Counted from the stretch's first letter, positions 1 through 13,800 are shown. The stretch is 64,000 nucleotides of DNA from Mariannaea sp. PMI_226 (GCA_024336345.1 JANFOG010000014.1:868001-932000); one strand, 5' to 3'. Notes: a model not told the origin generated them from the sequence alone. Numbers and translations are program-made.

Positions 1-48
1 GATGCCCGGAGGCGGGATGTGCGATTTCCCCCCCGCGGCCTGGTCCAT
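1..48 (-). CDS. Probable N-terminus of a gene leaving the left edge (partial)
   Basis: Reading leftwards on the minus strand, an ATG at 48-46 in a good context (GGCC before it, G after) opens a frame of 16 codons, beginning MDQAAGGKSHIPPPGI, that is still open at the window edge. Upstream of it on the same strand lies a very pyrimidine-rich stretch (about 50-120, then repeated CT-rich blocks to about 900), typical of a fungal promoter and 5' leader. No family can be named from 16 residues. The alternative is that this is non-coding and the ATG is chance. Confidence 0.4.
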   Translation of the reverse strand, partial: MDQAAGGKSHIPPPGI

Positions 49-1953
49 GGCCACGGAGAGAAAAAAAAGTTGAAGGAGAAGAAGAAGAGGGAGAGGAAGG
101 GGGGAAGGGGAGGGTGTTAGGTACAGGTATGAATCAAAGTTGGTATTGTCGACATCGATTTGGTGTTTTCGCTACTGTGTCGCTTTGGGACCATTGTTAA
201 ACCGAATACCTCGCTTTTCTCTCGCAACCGTACAATAGAGTCACAACGCCATATCCAACGTAGGAATTTGTCCTCTAGTTTGTTAATTCGATCTACTGGG
301 GTTCAGAACAAACACGTTGTGCGGGGTTTGGAAAAGCAGAGCAGCGTCGAGATACGACGAGAAGAAAGATAGGTAGGTCTAGTTTGTGGATGTTTTTTTT
401 TTCTTTTTCTTGTTCCTTTTTTTTGGATTCTGTCCTGTTGCTTGAGAGGAGAGAGGAGAGGGAAAGCAAAGCAAAGCAAGTTTCGGGCTCCTGTGAGGCT
501 GTCTAATCGGGGCCAAGTCAGGCTGACGAGGTGAAACGAGAGAGGGGGATCTGAGGGATCAAGACGAGTCGTGTCAAACGAGTGAACTCCAACCAAGGCC
601 AGGGCTGGGGGGGAGAGAAGGGGGCGAGGAGGAAGAAGAAAAAAAGAATGGCAGTCCGCTCGAAGTGAACAGAACAAAAAGTGAGAGAAAGGAATGTATA
701 CGGCGCGGCGTTGAGGGACTGGAAGAAGGGAGCAAGAAGCCAAGGAAGAAGAAGAAAAAACGAGAGTAATATTGAAGGCCAGAATTGAAGTGACGAGGCC
801 AATCTGAAGATTAGCAAAACACCAAGCGAACAGGGTCATCCATCCCGCACTTTCTTCGGGAACAGCAAGGTCCTCACGAGAGAATCCACCCATGGAATGG
901 ACTACTGTACGCACCCTGGCTCATTGTCGACATATTTCGCCAAGAAGACTGTAGAAGCATGCAGTCAAGTTTTCAACCATGGGCCCAAGTTGAGTAGTGT
1001 GTGTCTATGCGGACATTACATCCATATCATCATGGGCCTCGACGAGCCTGACCGGGGGGAGGGGACGGGAAAAGCAACAGTGGGTTGAGTGGTGGTCGAC
1101 CTCAAAGAGGACATGTACCCGAGAGGAGACGTATTGTGGACAATCAGCTTGAAACGTACCAAACCGGGGGGTAGCATGCGATGGTGTCTTGTCCGTCCAT
1201 CTGCCCAGGGCAACATCATTAGGGACGGACGGCATACTATCGATGCAGGCTCGACCTTGGTTTCCGAAAGCTGTTATTGTTGTTGTTGGCGATTGAACAA
1301 CCTAGGTCTTTTGTATTCTTTTGGTGGTCTTGGTTTCTTTTTTTTGTATGTCTTTTTCCTCGTCGCTTATTAGTGCCATTTATTTATTTATTTTGGTCCT
1401 GATCTCCGCCCAGGATTTGGAAGTTTGAAACTCTAGCGGAACGGTGGACGGACGGTGTGGCTCTGGGTCGCTCTAGGGCACTCTCTCTAGGGCACTCCAG
1501 GGCTGTCTCTTGGGCTTTCCGGGGGCTCCCCGACGCAATAAGTTGATGATCCCGAGCAATAGTCCAGGAACCCGTCCACTGCTTACAGGGGACATCGGTG
1601 GGCACACATACAGTGGTACTATGTGATCTGTAATCTGTACAGTACAGAGTAATTGAAAAGTCTCCATCGCCTTGGTCGCTTGAGCATGGGGCCCTGGCCA
1701 AATGGCGACTGTCTAAGCCCGATATCGTGCAGTGGCTTTGACCTCTTTTTGATGAAGGAGGGCTCTAGGGTGCACCGGACTGCATTAGGAGCATCGACAT
1801 CCGAAGTCGAGAAACTGAAAGTAATTACAGATTAGATGATATGGAGAACATGCTGGAGCCACAGCTGGAGCTTCGAATGCGTCCCGGGCTTTACTCATGG
1901 TACTGCAATAATGAATTCTCGTACATGCTTTCTTACTGATTAGAAAGTTCTTC

Positions 1954-1984
<31 letters not shown>

Positions 1985-4900
1985 GGGTTTCAATTCAGTT
2001 CATAGGCATATAATCTCCTTTTCTTGTTCCCTTTCCTCTAGTCTTATAATACTACCTACAAACTGTATATCAAGTGCGCAGTTATCAAGGATGCCATAGT
2101 GGTCATCTCCACAACAGATAGCAATACTACCACGCAGGTACATTGCATACAGAAAAGATGACCACATTTACACGGTAATATATCATGCCGTGCCTAATGG
2201 CACTCGGAAAGAAAAAAATAATAATAAAACAAAAACAAACATGGCCAGCCAAAGGCTCAACGACGGGTCATCTCCTCCGCCCACAGGTGCATAGTGTGCT
2301 TTGGGTCTATTCGAAAGGGCGGAGAATTGTGTTACTGGCTATAAATACGTTATACACCTTACCCATCCATCTACGAAAAAATGTTGAGCTAACGTTCGCA
2401 GGGTACTGGTGCGTTATACTCCAGAATTGTAAATCCTTTCCATTTTCTATTCGAGTCAACTGCAGTCCTTCACGGCACTTGGACTCCTCTCTCACCGATC
2501 ATCGAAACAAGCAAAGGACAACCCGCTGGCATGGGATCGAAGAAAATCTTGCCAGGATCTACATATTTAGGATTTCATGCCTATCATCACTCCAGCCCTG
2601 TTGGGCCCCTCTCCCCCCATGGGAGAGAGGAGGGGGGGGATTCTGTTTTTGGCAGACAGGCCACCCCCCCGGTTCCCCATAACACTCCCTCTTTCAGGTC
2701 CAGAATCTGGGTGCTTCCTATTTTGTTTTTACACCCTTGCTTCCCATTTATCTCACTGGTCTGAAAAGAATGCCATAGTAGGAATATAATTGAACTTTGA
2801 CCTCGAGTCAAAGAAACGACACGGCACGACACGTAACGGCACGACACAACACAATACGATATAGTGGCTCAATTCAAAGAACTCCAACTGACCAGAATGA
2901 TTAATTTCCTCACATATTAACCCTCCCCTTGTCAATAACTTCGGCGACTAATCACAGATGTAACAGTGACCAGGTCCAGGTGCCTGGTGGTCCCTTGTCC
3001 CCCAAGCCGTGAGAAGCTCGATAGCCCGAAGCCAACTCGCAATGCAAGCTAGTGTTGTCGTCTCTCAAGCGTGAGCTGTCTCCCTTTTTTGTTGTGTTTG
3101 TTTGTTTGTTTCTTCCAATTTTTTTGGCCCTGCCCTTCCCCGTCTTGGCTGTGCGATGTGACGTGATGTACGATACCCTTGCGTCACGGCGACATTTTGC
3201 TGTACAACGTTCGAGGAGGAGGGGCGAATGTGCATGAATCCAGCTCATCCTACATGGTACACCTCAGCAAAGAGAAAAAAAAAAAAGATGAACTGCCTCC
3301 TAATTGTGAAACAGAGGCTCTGTGGCCGACTGTGACCCGGTGACCACAGTGGTTATTCATGCATGTCGTCACCAACACGCAATCCATGCTACCAACGTGA
3401 ATTAAGAGCTCTTGACATTTACACGTACTCGAAGTTGGCTTAACCGACGCCCAGGTATGTCATCCGGAATGCCTCAATTCCGAAAAATATTTGAGCGGCT
3501 ATCATATCCTGTCCAGATAAGTTGACAGTCGTGAGGTGTTGTCGAAATCCAGTGACTTTCAACTCTGTGACTACTACTTGATTTGTGGTAACATTCACAG
3601 AAGTTCATAAAACTTGACGGGTTCTTGCTGCTCAGCCTAGAGATGCTCTCCTCTGACACAAGACGAACCATGGGTAATAATTCATCTCACGGCCATTCTC
3701 AGATAATCATTCATTCCGATTCGCCGTCTCCAGTTGTGAACTGACCAGTTCAATCATTGCTCGGTAGATGATGGCGTTGTTCGCAACATACTAAACGGTC
3801 CAAGAACACTCCCTTCTCCCCCCAGCCAGCATGCCGACATCACTTCACGTACATCCCCTCTGCTCCGGCAACCGCTCCTTCCGGCCGGTTCAACTACTCA
3901 TGGAGCGTCTATCGCCCTCTCCACGAGTGCAATGTGGCTTGAACTCCGGCAAGTGCAACAAGGCAAAGCGCCACACACTTATCAGCAAAACGTGAATGCT
4001 TACACATGCATAACTGAGTAAGCCAGCGAGTTCTGTAGGGTAGGCACTTGATCACGGGCATGTGGGGGGCAAAAATATCGGCTTTTTTCCTTTTTGCCTT
4101 CTCGGCGATTCATAAACTTATCCACTACTACAGTTAAGTACGGGCATCTCGTGGCATAAGTGGATTGCTGTCAAATACGAGTCAGGAACAAAATGCATAT
4201 CGAGTGGGGACTTATGAAGAGCAAAAAGTTGCCGCTTTAAAGCGTGAAGAGGGTCTCCGCTAAATTCTTTCTGGCATTCATTAGTTATGCTATGAATGCA
4301 TTGATGTTTTAGTCCCGAAGAAGCAATGTCATTGCCATTTCATAATTCATGCTCTACTGTCCTTGACCCCTTGCACTATTTTAGCTCCTGTCATAGTTGT
4401 GAGTGCCTCGCGTGTCATTGTGCAGATATTACTGGAAGGGGGAAGGTAATTGGGGAGTAATCAATATTCAACCAGATTCGATTTTTCAAGCACTTACTCT
4501 TTAGTGACAAGGAATTAAGATGTCTAATAAGGGTTCTACTGTAGCATGATTCCTTTGTGAACCTTGACATAAGAGAGGATATCTGTGTATTCCATGAGTA
4601 CATACAGAGGTGTAGCTCAGTATTTCTATTTCCTTATGCTTATTTGTGCCGTACCTTGAGCTCCACTGGCTGATTATCCATGATTATCCATCTCTGCCAC
4701 TGGTGCCATTTCCCCGAATTATGCCAGCGTTTCATCAACTCGTACCAGACTTATCCAAGTTAAGCAGGTCACCACCAGCCAATCAATCCCAAAGTCGCAC
4801 AAGTATAGCGAAGCATAACTCAATCATAGCATAGCATAGCACAATACAGAAGACACTCCGTATTTCACAAGGAAACTGTTTCCACAAAATCATCCCCATA

Positions 4901-5932
4901 AATCCAGCATTAGTGCACAACTTTCATTTGTCCACAACTGTCCTTCCGTGGTCTGAGGAGCAGGTATCGTGTTACCCTACACCGACAACTGAAACAAGAA
5001 CAAAGTAAATGGTTGCATTAGCAGTTGCATTAGTTCCAGGGCCCCGATCTTTTTTTGTCAACTTTTTATATCTCTCGTGGAGGCACCACAGCCTATCACA
5101 AAGTGCCGGAACCATGCACCTCACTGGAGAATCACGAACCGAGGCGGGACAAAACAGAAAAGGAAAAAAAAATGACTCTCGGAGGGGCTGAGTGTGAGTA
5201 CGTAAGTACCTGTGTAAGAAAGAATAGGCGTCAGTGACATACCAACCATCAGCGGAAAGAAGGAAAAAGAACGACGCGAGAAGCAGAAGAAAAACTCTGA
5301 TGGAGGGGGCGTGCAGTCATCATCCGACATCAACGGTCATACAACATGAACGACTTGCTGTGTAGATGAGAGGAGGAACATGAGGTGTCTCACAGGCACC
5401 AATGGTGTTTGGGCAAACTGGGCGCTCACAAAGACTGCATAGAAGCCTGGTTTCAATGTCTGTCGGGCCGGGAGAAATCACTCTTACACGCTCTCATATC
5501 TCAAAAGACAGTGAGATCCAAGTCCCCTGTCGTTTGTAATACGTTCACGTTCAACTGTGTGAATTGCCCTTCACACATGTTCAAACACACAAGGATTGCA
5601 CATATTCATATCAATTTTCATCATCTCATGAGTAAAGCCAAAGACAAGTCACGGCACACCATTAAAACAATGCGAATAGAAATACTAATCGTTCGTATCG
5701 AAAGGAATATATATAATAACATTGGAATATGTATATATATAAAGTTAATAAAAAAAAAGAAACGAGATCCTGAGCCATCCAAGGCATTTCTTTTGGCTTC
5801 TCGTCTGGAGAATGCCACTACCCCAGATATACAGTGTTTGCAGATTGAATCATCGCACCATGAACACCAGGTATATTTGAAAATGAACCAACACCCAAGT
5901 CTATATCCCAAAAAAGCTCGCCATGAGACCCT
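49..5932. other. Long gene-poor stretch
   Basis: I see no convincing gene here. The first 900 bases are purine-rich on the plus strand, which fits a leader and promoter for the leftward gene. The rest holds scattered short open frames in all phases without family motifs. It also holds a 28-base G run, short A and T tracts, and a small block of imperfect ACGACACGGC-like repeats near 2815-2860. The last few hundred bases probably include the 3' UTR of the secreted-protein gene that follows on the minus strand. A non-coding RNA or a heavily interrupted gene cannot be excluded by eye. Confidence 0.5.
1960..1987 (+). repeat. 28-base poly(G) run
   Basis: An uninterrupted run of 28 G residues flanked by TTCTTTTTC and TTTCAATT. 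Such a run can fold as a G-quadruplex and is prone to length change and sequencing error, so its exact length is doubtful. Confidence 0.95.
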
Positions 5933-6757
5933 TTACTGGCCGACGGTGACGACGAGATGGGCCTTCTTCTCCTTAATGTTCAGACCGATGCCATCCGCGG
6001 CCTCCGTACCAGCAACGTAGGAGTTGGAGCCACCGCCACCAGTGGTAATGATGGAGCAGGGCTGGTCGCCAGCAGGGTTGCAGACCTTCAGGGCAGGAAT
6101 GTGCCTCTTGCCAGCGGCAGAGACGAGGCAAGAAGCGTCGGCACCAGACCAGCCACTGTTCCTCTTGGAACCAAAGTCGAACTCGAGCCAGGTAGAGGCG
6201 TACTGACCCATATCAGTGGTATCGACAGAGCTGCCAACGGAGCAGGCGCAACCACCCTGAGAGTCAGCCTGGAAGGCAACAGTCTGGGAGCCGGAGGCGG
6301 GGAGGGTAAAAGACATGGCCTCGTTGCCCTTCCAGAAGCCGTTGAGGCCACCATCGGGGCCAATCTTGTTCCAGCAGAGGCAGGCCTGGTCCTTGCCGAC
6401 AGCGTTGTTGAAGACAGTGGTGTAGTCGTACTGAGAGGCGATGCCGCTGGGGATGGTCATGATGTTGCAGCCATAGTGTCCTGGGGTGCCAGTGTTGCCC
6501 GTGGCCATGATGTCGTCGAGGGTGGCACGCTTACCGTTGCTGCCACTGCAGAATTCGACGTAGCCACCGGAGCCGCCACTGCTCTTGCTCTTGGCGGCGG
6601 AGGAAGCGGGAGCGGAAGTGGGAGGAACAGCAGCAGCGTTGTAAGCAGGCTTCTTGGCGACGACGAAATCACGCTTGTGCATGTGAGCGTGGCCGCTGGG
6701 GTGGGCAGACACACCGAGGGCGGCGGTAAGGAGGAGGACGGAAGCCGAGACCTTCAT
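5933..6757 (-). CDS. Asp f 4-like secreted protein
   Basis: This single-exon gene encodes 274 residues. A signal peptide (about residues 1-18, with a VLLLTAALG core) is followed by a short His-rich propeptide ending in a Lys-Arg Kex2-type site at 28-29. Next comes an Ala/Ser/Gly linker (about 35-65), then the conserved domain. That domain has landmarks of the Aspergillus allergen Asp f 4 family: WNKIGPDGGLNG, a DSQGG stretch, WLEFDFGSKRNSGWSG, a KVCNPAG stretch and CSII. The family is secreted or wall-associated and has no established biochemical activity. The start is the first ATG and sits right before the signal peptide. The reverse strand is also open across the gene, but only as a shadow of high-GC codon use. 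Confidence 0.85.
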   Translation of the reverse strand: MKVSASVLLLTAALGVSAHPSGHAHMHKRDFVVAKKPAYNAAAVPPTSAPASSAAKSKSSGGSGGYVEFCSGSNGKRATLDDIMATGNTGTPGHYGCNIMTIPSGIASQYDYTTVFNNAVGKDQACLCWNKIGPDGGLNGFWKGNEAMSFTLPASGSQTVAFQADSQGGCACSVGSSVDTTDMGQYASTWLEFDFGSKRNSGWSGADASCLVSAAGKRHIPALKVCNPAGDQPCSIITTGGGGSNSYVAGTEAADGIGLNIKEKKAHLVVTVGQ

Positions 6758-9700
6758 TTTGGCGATGTTGTGTTTTTGTTGTTCTTAAGTTGCACGACAG
6801 GATACTATTCCCAGAATAGACCGAATTTTGCCTTGGAGAAAGGAGAGTGAGGTGGACTTGGAAAAAAGTCTTGTTTGTAAGAGAGCGATATCAACGTCTT
6901 GTGAAAGGCGTTGGATAAGAAAGGAGTGACTTGAAGGCAAACAGGCCGTTGTGGTTGGAAGGAAGGGAGGCAGAGGAAAGGAGATGCGAGAAGAGGAGGG
7001 AGATTGGGCGTTATTAAAGGGAGAGTCAAGGGGTGTACGTCCTGAGAACGTGGTGGTGTGGTGTGGTGCGGCATGGTATGAGGTGCTGTGGGTGAGGGCG
7101 TGGGCACCGGCGACAACGAGACGCCACTGTCTCTCCTCTCTTTCTCTTCTTGTTCACTTTCTCCGTGATGAATTGAGCGCACGCCCTCCACTCTCTTTCT
7201 CTCTTTCTCTCTTTGTGTGCTTCCTCATCTCCCTCCCCTTGGCACCCTTGTCGCCAACACCAGCATTGGGCTGGGCTTCAAAGAGACCAAGTCCTAAAAT
7301 GGTAAAGCCCCTGGCCTAATGGAGGCGCTTTTGCCGGAATGCCACCTCGTTGCAAGAGTGTGTGCCAGGGATCTGCCAGGTACCATCTTTGCCCGATTGG
7401 CTGCCGGTCATCGAGAGCGGAGGATTGGCTGAGGGGGTGCCCTGGCGACTCGCTCCATTCTGGCTTCTGGTGACAATTCTAAATGATCCACCCTGCCCAG
7501 TCAAGTCAGTGCCAGTCATGTTTATGCACCATCGCCTCCACTGCCAAGAGAGGCGGCAAAAAAACACACAGCATCCTCTCTCTGTATTTTCTTGAACGCA
7601 CTGTATAAAGCACGGCGTCCAGTAGAATGGTCCCGCCGAGTGGATGCCCTTGCTTATCCTTGCGTTCTGGCCTAGGAATCCATTCTCTTTGGAGGTGTCG
7701 TAACCTGGTGGCGACGCCTCATAAAAGAACCTTGAACACAAGAGGAGACTCGTAGAAAGGATGGGAAGAAGCGAGAAGAAGGAAAAAAGGAGAGAAAAAA
7801 AAAAAAGGCCGGCAATGTCGTTTGCCGGACCATTGTTCGCGAATGTGTGTTGTATGGTACTGGCGTTCATTAGTATGTAGAACAGTGCTGTGTAATTCCT
7901 TCGCCTATCCTCAGCTCATCGCGCTAAGAAGAGTTTTGCTGTAGGTTTGCATGTTTCTCTCATCAGTGCATCACCATGCATGATGCATGTTGAGAAACTC
8001 GAATGCCAGCCAAGTACCATGTAGGAATACGTGGATCCAAACACCTCTTTCGGATGAGGAAGCTGATGCTGCATTGTCAAATAGACTGGCTTATGGGCAT
8101 AAGTGGCTCGAGTCTAGTTGTCACTATGAGAGTTGGTATCCTCAATATACTGCAGCCATGTTGTCTTTTGGGCATGGGTCAAGAGATGTTCCTGCAACTG
8201 ACCGCCATAAACCACTGCCAGCAAGCGCAGTACAACGCATCTCGCATGTGTTCGTCTTTGCAAGCCATCATGCCACGGGAATTGCTGCACCTTGCAGAAG
8301 GAAGTGAACGAGTGATCGCCCACGCTGATGACCACCTCCTCAGCTGCAGTTCACGAGCGTCGTGGTTTCAGCTCCTTCAGCTCTTTGATAACCTGTACTC
8401 ATAATTCATGATGTATGCTCTCTTTCCTACATTTACGAAGTACCCTTACCGGTATTCGTCTCCCCGGACATCTCTCCCGGCGGCATCCAGGCTGATGTGG
8501 TACTCTTTTCTTGGGCTCCACCTCGGCCGATGAGGCGAGGTGCTTCTCCACTAGGCTTGGATCGAATCGCCCCTCATGGTCTCTCTCCTTGTTGCTCCAT
8601 CCATACTCCATAGCTAGGTACCTGTTCGCTGTGTCTCGCCCATCCATGAACTCGACATTCGTTCTCATTCGATAAAAGCGCCACTCTGATGAATGTTCGC
8701 GTCTGATGAAACATTGACGACTTGTTTGAAAAATTGGGTTGCCTAAAAAAAAAAAAAAAAAAAGAAAAAAAGCCAGCCTCGCCAACACGCGCTGGGTTGG
8801 CCGCCTCTGGCCCAGCCCGAGGTCCAGGCTTGACAGGCGTGCCCCAGGATGTGTCTGGGGGCGGGTATTGACTGGCTGTCAGATCCTAGAAAATGGAAAT
8901 GAAAACGAGCCAGGTGTCGTTAGGTATGCTTCTCCAGCCATGCTAAAATAAATATGAATGAGTGTGTGTGAATGTGTGTGCGCGTCCCATGCACATTTGT
9001 GCATTTGTGCATTTGTGCACAAAACATGGTTACGTGAAAGCAATTTGATGCCTCAGGTAATAAATCCACCACATCTCCTCTGAGCCTTTCGATGTTCCTT
9101 CACAAAAAGAGCAGAATGAATTGGCTTACCCATTTCGGCCTCATCGTTCTTCCCAAGATATCAATTGTCATTCAAGCTCGCGATTGACGTCTTGTGAGAG
9201 GACTTAAACCACATTCCCTACGGTACAAAAAAGAATTCCGACATTGCGGCATGTTGTAGTCAATGACTTCGACTTTGTACATGTCGTTCTTTGTTTGCTG
9301 CCTTTTACTTTTGAGACTTTGTCAAACATGCACACCATGCTTGCTGTATTTCCTATTTGGGTAGTTCTTGGTGTCAATCCAAGACTCCCTATCCGTAATC
9401 TGTACTCCGTGCAAAGACAGACCTGAGGTGGTGTTGTCATGAATGCATAGTCCTTACAGCGATTTATGTCAGTATACCTATGTATGCAAGTAGAACAATT
9501 ATACATGGAATCCTTTTTTTTTTTTTCTGACCAGTTCTTTCATCCTTTTTTGTCCGCAGTCCCCTTTGACATGGATAATTTTTTCTTCTTCACTTACATT
9601 CTCATGGAGAAGGTATCGGCAATACCAGCAACTACTCCGTAGAATTCATTGTCATCGCAACGCCCCATCCAAACATGCCCAGCCTCTGTCTCACCCTGTG

Positions 9701-10852
9701 ACACATTTCGATGCCTCTTGATTTCTCCAGCCTCCCGCTCATCTACATTCCAGCCTTTTCGATCTTATCCACCTTTTGTTCAGTCGCCTCTAATTGTCTA
9801 TTGGTATGGCGGAAACTGCCATAATCGCACGGCCTCCGGAGCAATACTTCGTATGGAAGTACGTAAGAGCTAATTACGACGTGCCAAGGTATAGTATAAG
9901 CGGAGGCCCTAGCTTCGTCATGGCTTCTCATCTCACCTGAGGTACCCAACGCGTAATCTGTTTTATACAAAGAATAATACCCTACTAGTCTGTAGAATAC
10001 ACAAAAATGATCTAAACATAGCACACTTTCTACAAAATCCTGGACGTCCTGAGTCAACTTCGCTTCGCAGAGAATAACTACTCCGCTTCTCCCGTAACCC
10101 GTTCCTTGCATCGACTGGGCCGTTGCAAATCATCATCCTCCTCCCACCGCCCCAGCCGTCATGGGGAACGTGCTCATTCAGCCACCGCTCCCTCAAAACA
10201 GGTCCCCTTGTAAAGGAGAAAGCATGTGTTGCTGGCTTCACAATCACCGGCTGCCCTCTGTTCTACCCAGGGGGGGGAGGGGGGTTATCAAATAACTTGG
10301 CAAGCGGGGACATGCAAACTTCACCGAGATTTCAAACATGATCAATTAGAAACCTGGTCCAAGTCGTCCCACAAGCAGTGAGCAATTAGATATGATATTA
10401 TTACAGAATACAGACTACATGGTTCAGATATCAACGAGTCGTTACCGTCAGCTCTACAGTCCAATCTAGCGAATTGAAGGCACGGTCGGACGGCCGTAAA
10501 CTAGGCTTCTTCATGTTCACTGCTTTCGCTTGTTCACTTGTTGTTTCGGGCCATTCCTTGATTAAGGCTTTGATGCTTCGTATTCATACGCTGTGTATCC
10601 ATAAATCATTGAGAAACAATGTCGAGAACAATATCCGCCTGCCGCGCAAAACCAGCCAAGAAACGCCATAGCCGGGTATCAATACCCACCGATCCTTGAA
10701 GCCCCAGCTCCTAAAATGCCCGTTGCCCAACATCCAAGTGATCCATATCCGTTCAAGCACCCTCATCTCAGCTAGATTGCTGCTTCTCCTTTCGGGCCAT
10801 ACGCCGACCACTCGGCTACTTCCTCTCTCCGCGCGTCTCTGACGTAGGGGAC
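6758..10852. other. Gene-poor stretch between the Asp f 4-like gene and AAA ATPase 1
   Basis: The first 500 bases are the upstream region of the Asp f 4-like gene and are CT-rich on its coding strand. Beyond about 7320 there are only short open frames without recognisable motifs, A tracts near 7797-7806 and 8744-8763, a GT-rich patch near 8960-8980 and an 8-bp tandem repeat at 8994-9017. I see no RNA gene. Two tRNA A-box-like strings (about 7307-7322 plus, about 10800-10830 minus) lack a B box and a foldable acceptor stem. Confidence 0.5.
8994..9017. repeat. Three tandem copies of CATTTGTG
   Basis: The 8-base unit CATTTGTG is repeated three times without mismatch, followed by CACAAA, so the last unit can pair with the flank as a small inverted repeat (TTTGTGCACAAA). 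It sits in a gene-poor region. Confidence 0.9.
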
Positions 10853-13800
10853 TTAGAAGTAGCTTCTCATGGCATCCTCATAGCCGCTACCCCCTTTTAG
10901 GTCTCGTCCAAACTTGGCATGTACGTTGAGAACCTGCTTGATGTGCCGCATGGATAGAGGCTCGCTCTTGTGGATGGCCAAATCCTGTGCAGAACCCACC
11001 ACATTCTTGATTTCACGCCCATTGAGATCCTGCTTGGACAGCATTGTGTAGTCGTCGTCAGTCAACGGCTTCACCTCGAGCTTGCCGAGCGCTTTGACAC
11101 GATTCAAAAACATCTCGAAAATGGCCCGCTTGGCCTTGGAGTCCAAGTTGTCGTATCGTAAAGCGATATGAATTCGTGACTGGAAGGCTTCATCAAAAGT
11201 CTAGGGGTTTGGTCAGTATATATACCATCAGAAGGTTTCAACAGCTACACATGGCAGGAAAAAAAAGCTCCTTCCATTGAGGAATAATGACATACCTCGA
11301 CGCGATTGGTGGTCAAAAATAGAATGCCTTGGAAGTATTCTAGTTGCCTCAAGAAGATACTGACGAGGGCATTGCGGTGAATATTGTGCATATCTCGCTT
11401 CTCCAAGAAGACATCAGCCTCGTCCAGGAGCAGGATGGCGCCCCACGCATGACAGATGTCTAGTATTTTTTGGAGTTCAGCCTCAAGATATCGCGAGTCG
11501 GTTCCTAGTTCGCCTGCTGAAGCCATGTACAGAGGGCACTTGAGAAGTTCGCTGATGCCTTCGGCTGTCAGGGTCTTACCGGTGCCTGGCGGGCCATGTA
11601 ATACGGCTGGACAAGTGGCGTTAGTAAATTTGCGAAAAGAGATGGCGGACTATAGGAACAAAAATTTCTTGACTTACTGACGAGGCCCTTGCCCTTGCCT
11701 TGAATCACATCATCAATGGTCTTGGATGCCTGGTATTTGCGAGACTCGACCAGGGCTTTGATAAGATCCTTGGTTCCGTCCTCAAGAACAAGCGAGTCCC
11801 AAGCCTTATCATTCCATTTAATGTCCTCGATGCCGGATACACAGAATTCCAACCACTGTTTCTCAGAGAAGGCGAAACCAAGTACCACTGGAGATGCAAG
11901 CAGATACTCTTCATCGGTGAACTCGGTATCCGTCTTTTTATTGTTGTCATTGTTGGTCTTGTCATGATTCCCTCCCCCTTCACCGGTATTGTTGTGTTCT
12001 GGTATCACATCGAGGTTCTGGTCGACTTCCTCATCAGAAAGCTCATCCTTAGGTATCCGTTCTATGGTAATCTCGCCCTCCTTGTCTCTGTAAACCTTGG
12101 TGACATATTTGATCTTAGTGTCGCCACCGCTGTCACTGTCCGAGTCGCAACAGCAGCATTCATCAGAATCATCGGAATCATCCGAGTCCATAATAATGTC
12201 ATGGTCTTTCGGTCTGACCTGGGAAACGCTGTAGTTTGGATTGATTCGTCGGAAGATGGCTGGATCAACCATGATACGACTCTTAGATATGTGGAATTTG
12301 ACAACTGCGTTCTTCTTACGCTTCATGAAGGCAATTCCCTGGTAACTCATGTAGTGAACACCACAGAGTGATACGAATTTCTTGCCTCTTTCGATCAGCT
12401 CAGCACGCACTTTTGCCTCCTCTGAATGGTACTTGAGTGGGTAACATGGAAGACTGGTAATCTTGCGAGCGCCAACGAATTCGGGGATTTCGTCTGATAC
12501 AGCCCCATAGCCAAATTTCTTGCCACTGTACTCAAAGTATTTGCCATCAATGTAGTAAAATCGGCCCTTCAGAATAGTCTGGTGTTGTGTAGCCATTTCA
12601 ACCTTGAAGGCTCGAGGTTCACTCGCTGACCCATAGGTGGACATGTAAGCCAAAGTATTTGGCTTCCAGAGCGCCCAGAGGAGATCAAAAGTAATGAGGC
12701 CACCTTCCAACATGGGATACAGGCTCTTCTTTACCTGGGCATAGTCATGATCGATATATTTGAGCAAGACTTTGAGGTGGGCTCTCTTGTCATCGAGACG
12801 TTTTTGGTTTTTCTTGCGCTGACGCTTGTTGTCTCCAGCAGGTTTGACGTGCTTGAGAGCCTTTCGGTGATCGCGCAATTCTTCCAGATATCTGTAAACT
12901 CTGTTAGACGATTTCCCCGTGCGACGGATATGTACGGCAAGAAAAGCGAAACGATACTTACAGGAACAAGAAGTTGGGTTCAAGCTTTGGAGTCTCCTCA
13001 ACTAAGCTTACTCCGACGACATCTCCGATGACGTCCTGTAAGCATTCACGCAAGAGCTTGCTTTTAATGTCCACATAAGTGGCTCGATATTTGCCATCCC
13101 AGTCAAAGACCCTGCGCACATGGAAGATGAAACTGTCATACTGAGAATCTTGTGAGGATTCGGCAGTGTCTTGCAGCCTATGCTGGTGGATCGTATCATC
13201 CCATACCCAATCGACTCGCTTGAACTCAAGCTTTTGAGGAGTCTTCTTCGATTTGGTCTTCTCCTCTTCTTCATCTCTGTCCTCTTCCTCAGAACTGGTA
13301 CCCTTCTGGCCAGCGCGCCCCGCCTTCTTTGGTGGGCGACGCCAGGCTGGGGGCGGAGGAATATATGGGTTAGGGACAGAAGATCGCGGGATGGGAGGTG
13401 TTGCTGCTTGGGGGATATAGGGGTTTGATAAAGCTGGTTGAGTGATAGGCAGCCCGCTGGGATATCCGAGACCAGTGCTCCAAGGATTATACGAGGCCGC
13501 AGCAGCTCCTTGAATCTGCGCCTGTAGTTGGCTAACCTGGAGCTTCAAGGACACAAGCTCCTCGAGAGTATCATTCTTGGCATCCTCGTCGGAAGCGTTG
13601 TTGGCAACTTCAGCCTCTGATTCCTCCGATTCGGAGGAATCAGAAGAAGAGTCGGAATCGGACTCGACGGGCTTGACCTTAGACTTCTTCTTAGCCTTTC
13701 TCTTGCTCTTCTTAGGTTGCGTCTTGCTGGATGTTTTGCTATGCTTTGATGACTTGGACCTATTAGACTTGGAGGTTTTCTTCACCGGGGTGACTTCGAC

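Noticed and set aside
303..914. 203-codon minus-strand frame
   Set aside because: It is made of CT-rich leader sequence, giving Ser/Leu/Phe/Pro runs without any motif; better explained as promoter and 5' UTR of the leftward gene.
5385..6020. 211-codon plus-strand frame
   Set aside because: It overlaps the 3' end of the Asp f 4-like gene, has no family motif, and its composition is that of AT-rich UTR sequence.
5957..6850. 297-codon open frame on the plus strand
   Set aside because: It is an antisense shadow of the Asp f 4-like gene; composition follows reversed codon bias.
7303..7380. Sequence resembling the 5' part of a tRNA-Arg (GCCCCTGGCCTAATGG)
   Set aside because: The D-arm-like start is there, but the anticodon arm and T arm do not fold; at best it is a decayed copy, more likely chance.
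10780..10850. tRNA A-box-like string (TAGCCGAGTGG) on the minus strand
   Set aside because: It looks like the A box of a Leu or Ser tRNA, but no GGTTCGA-type B box or pairing acceptor stem was found downstream.
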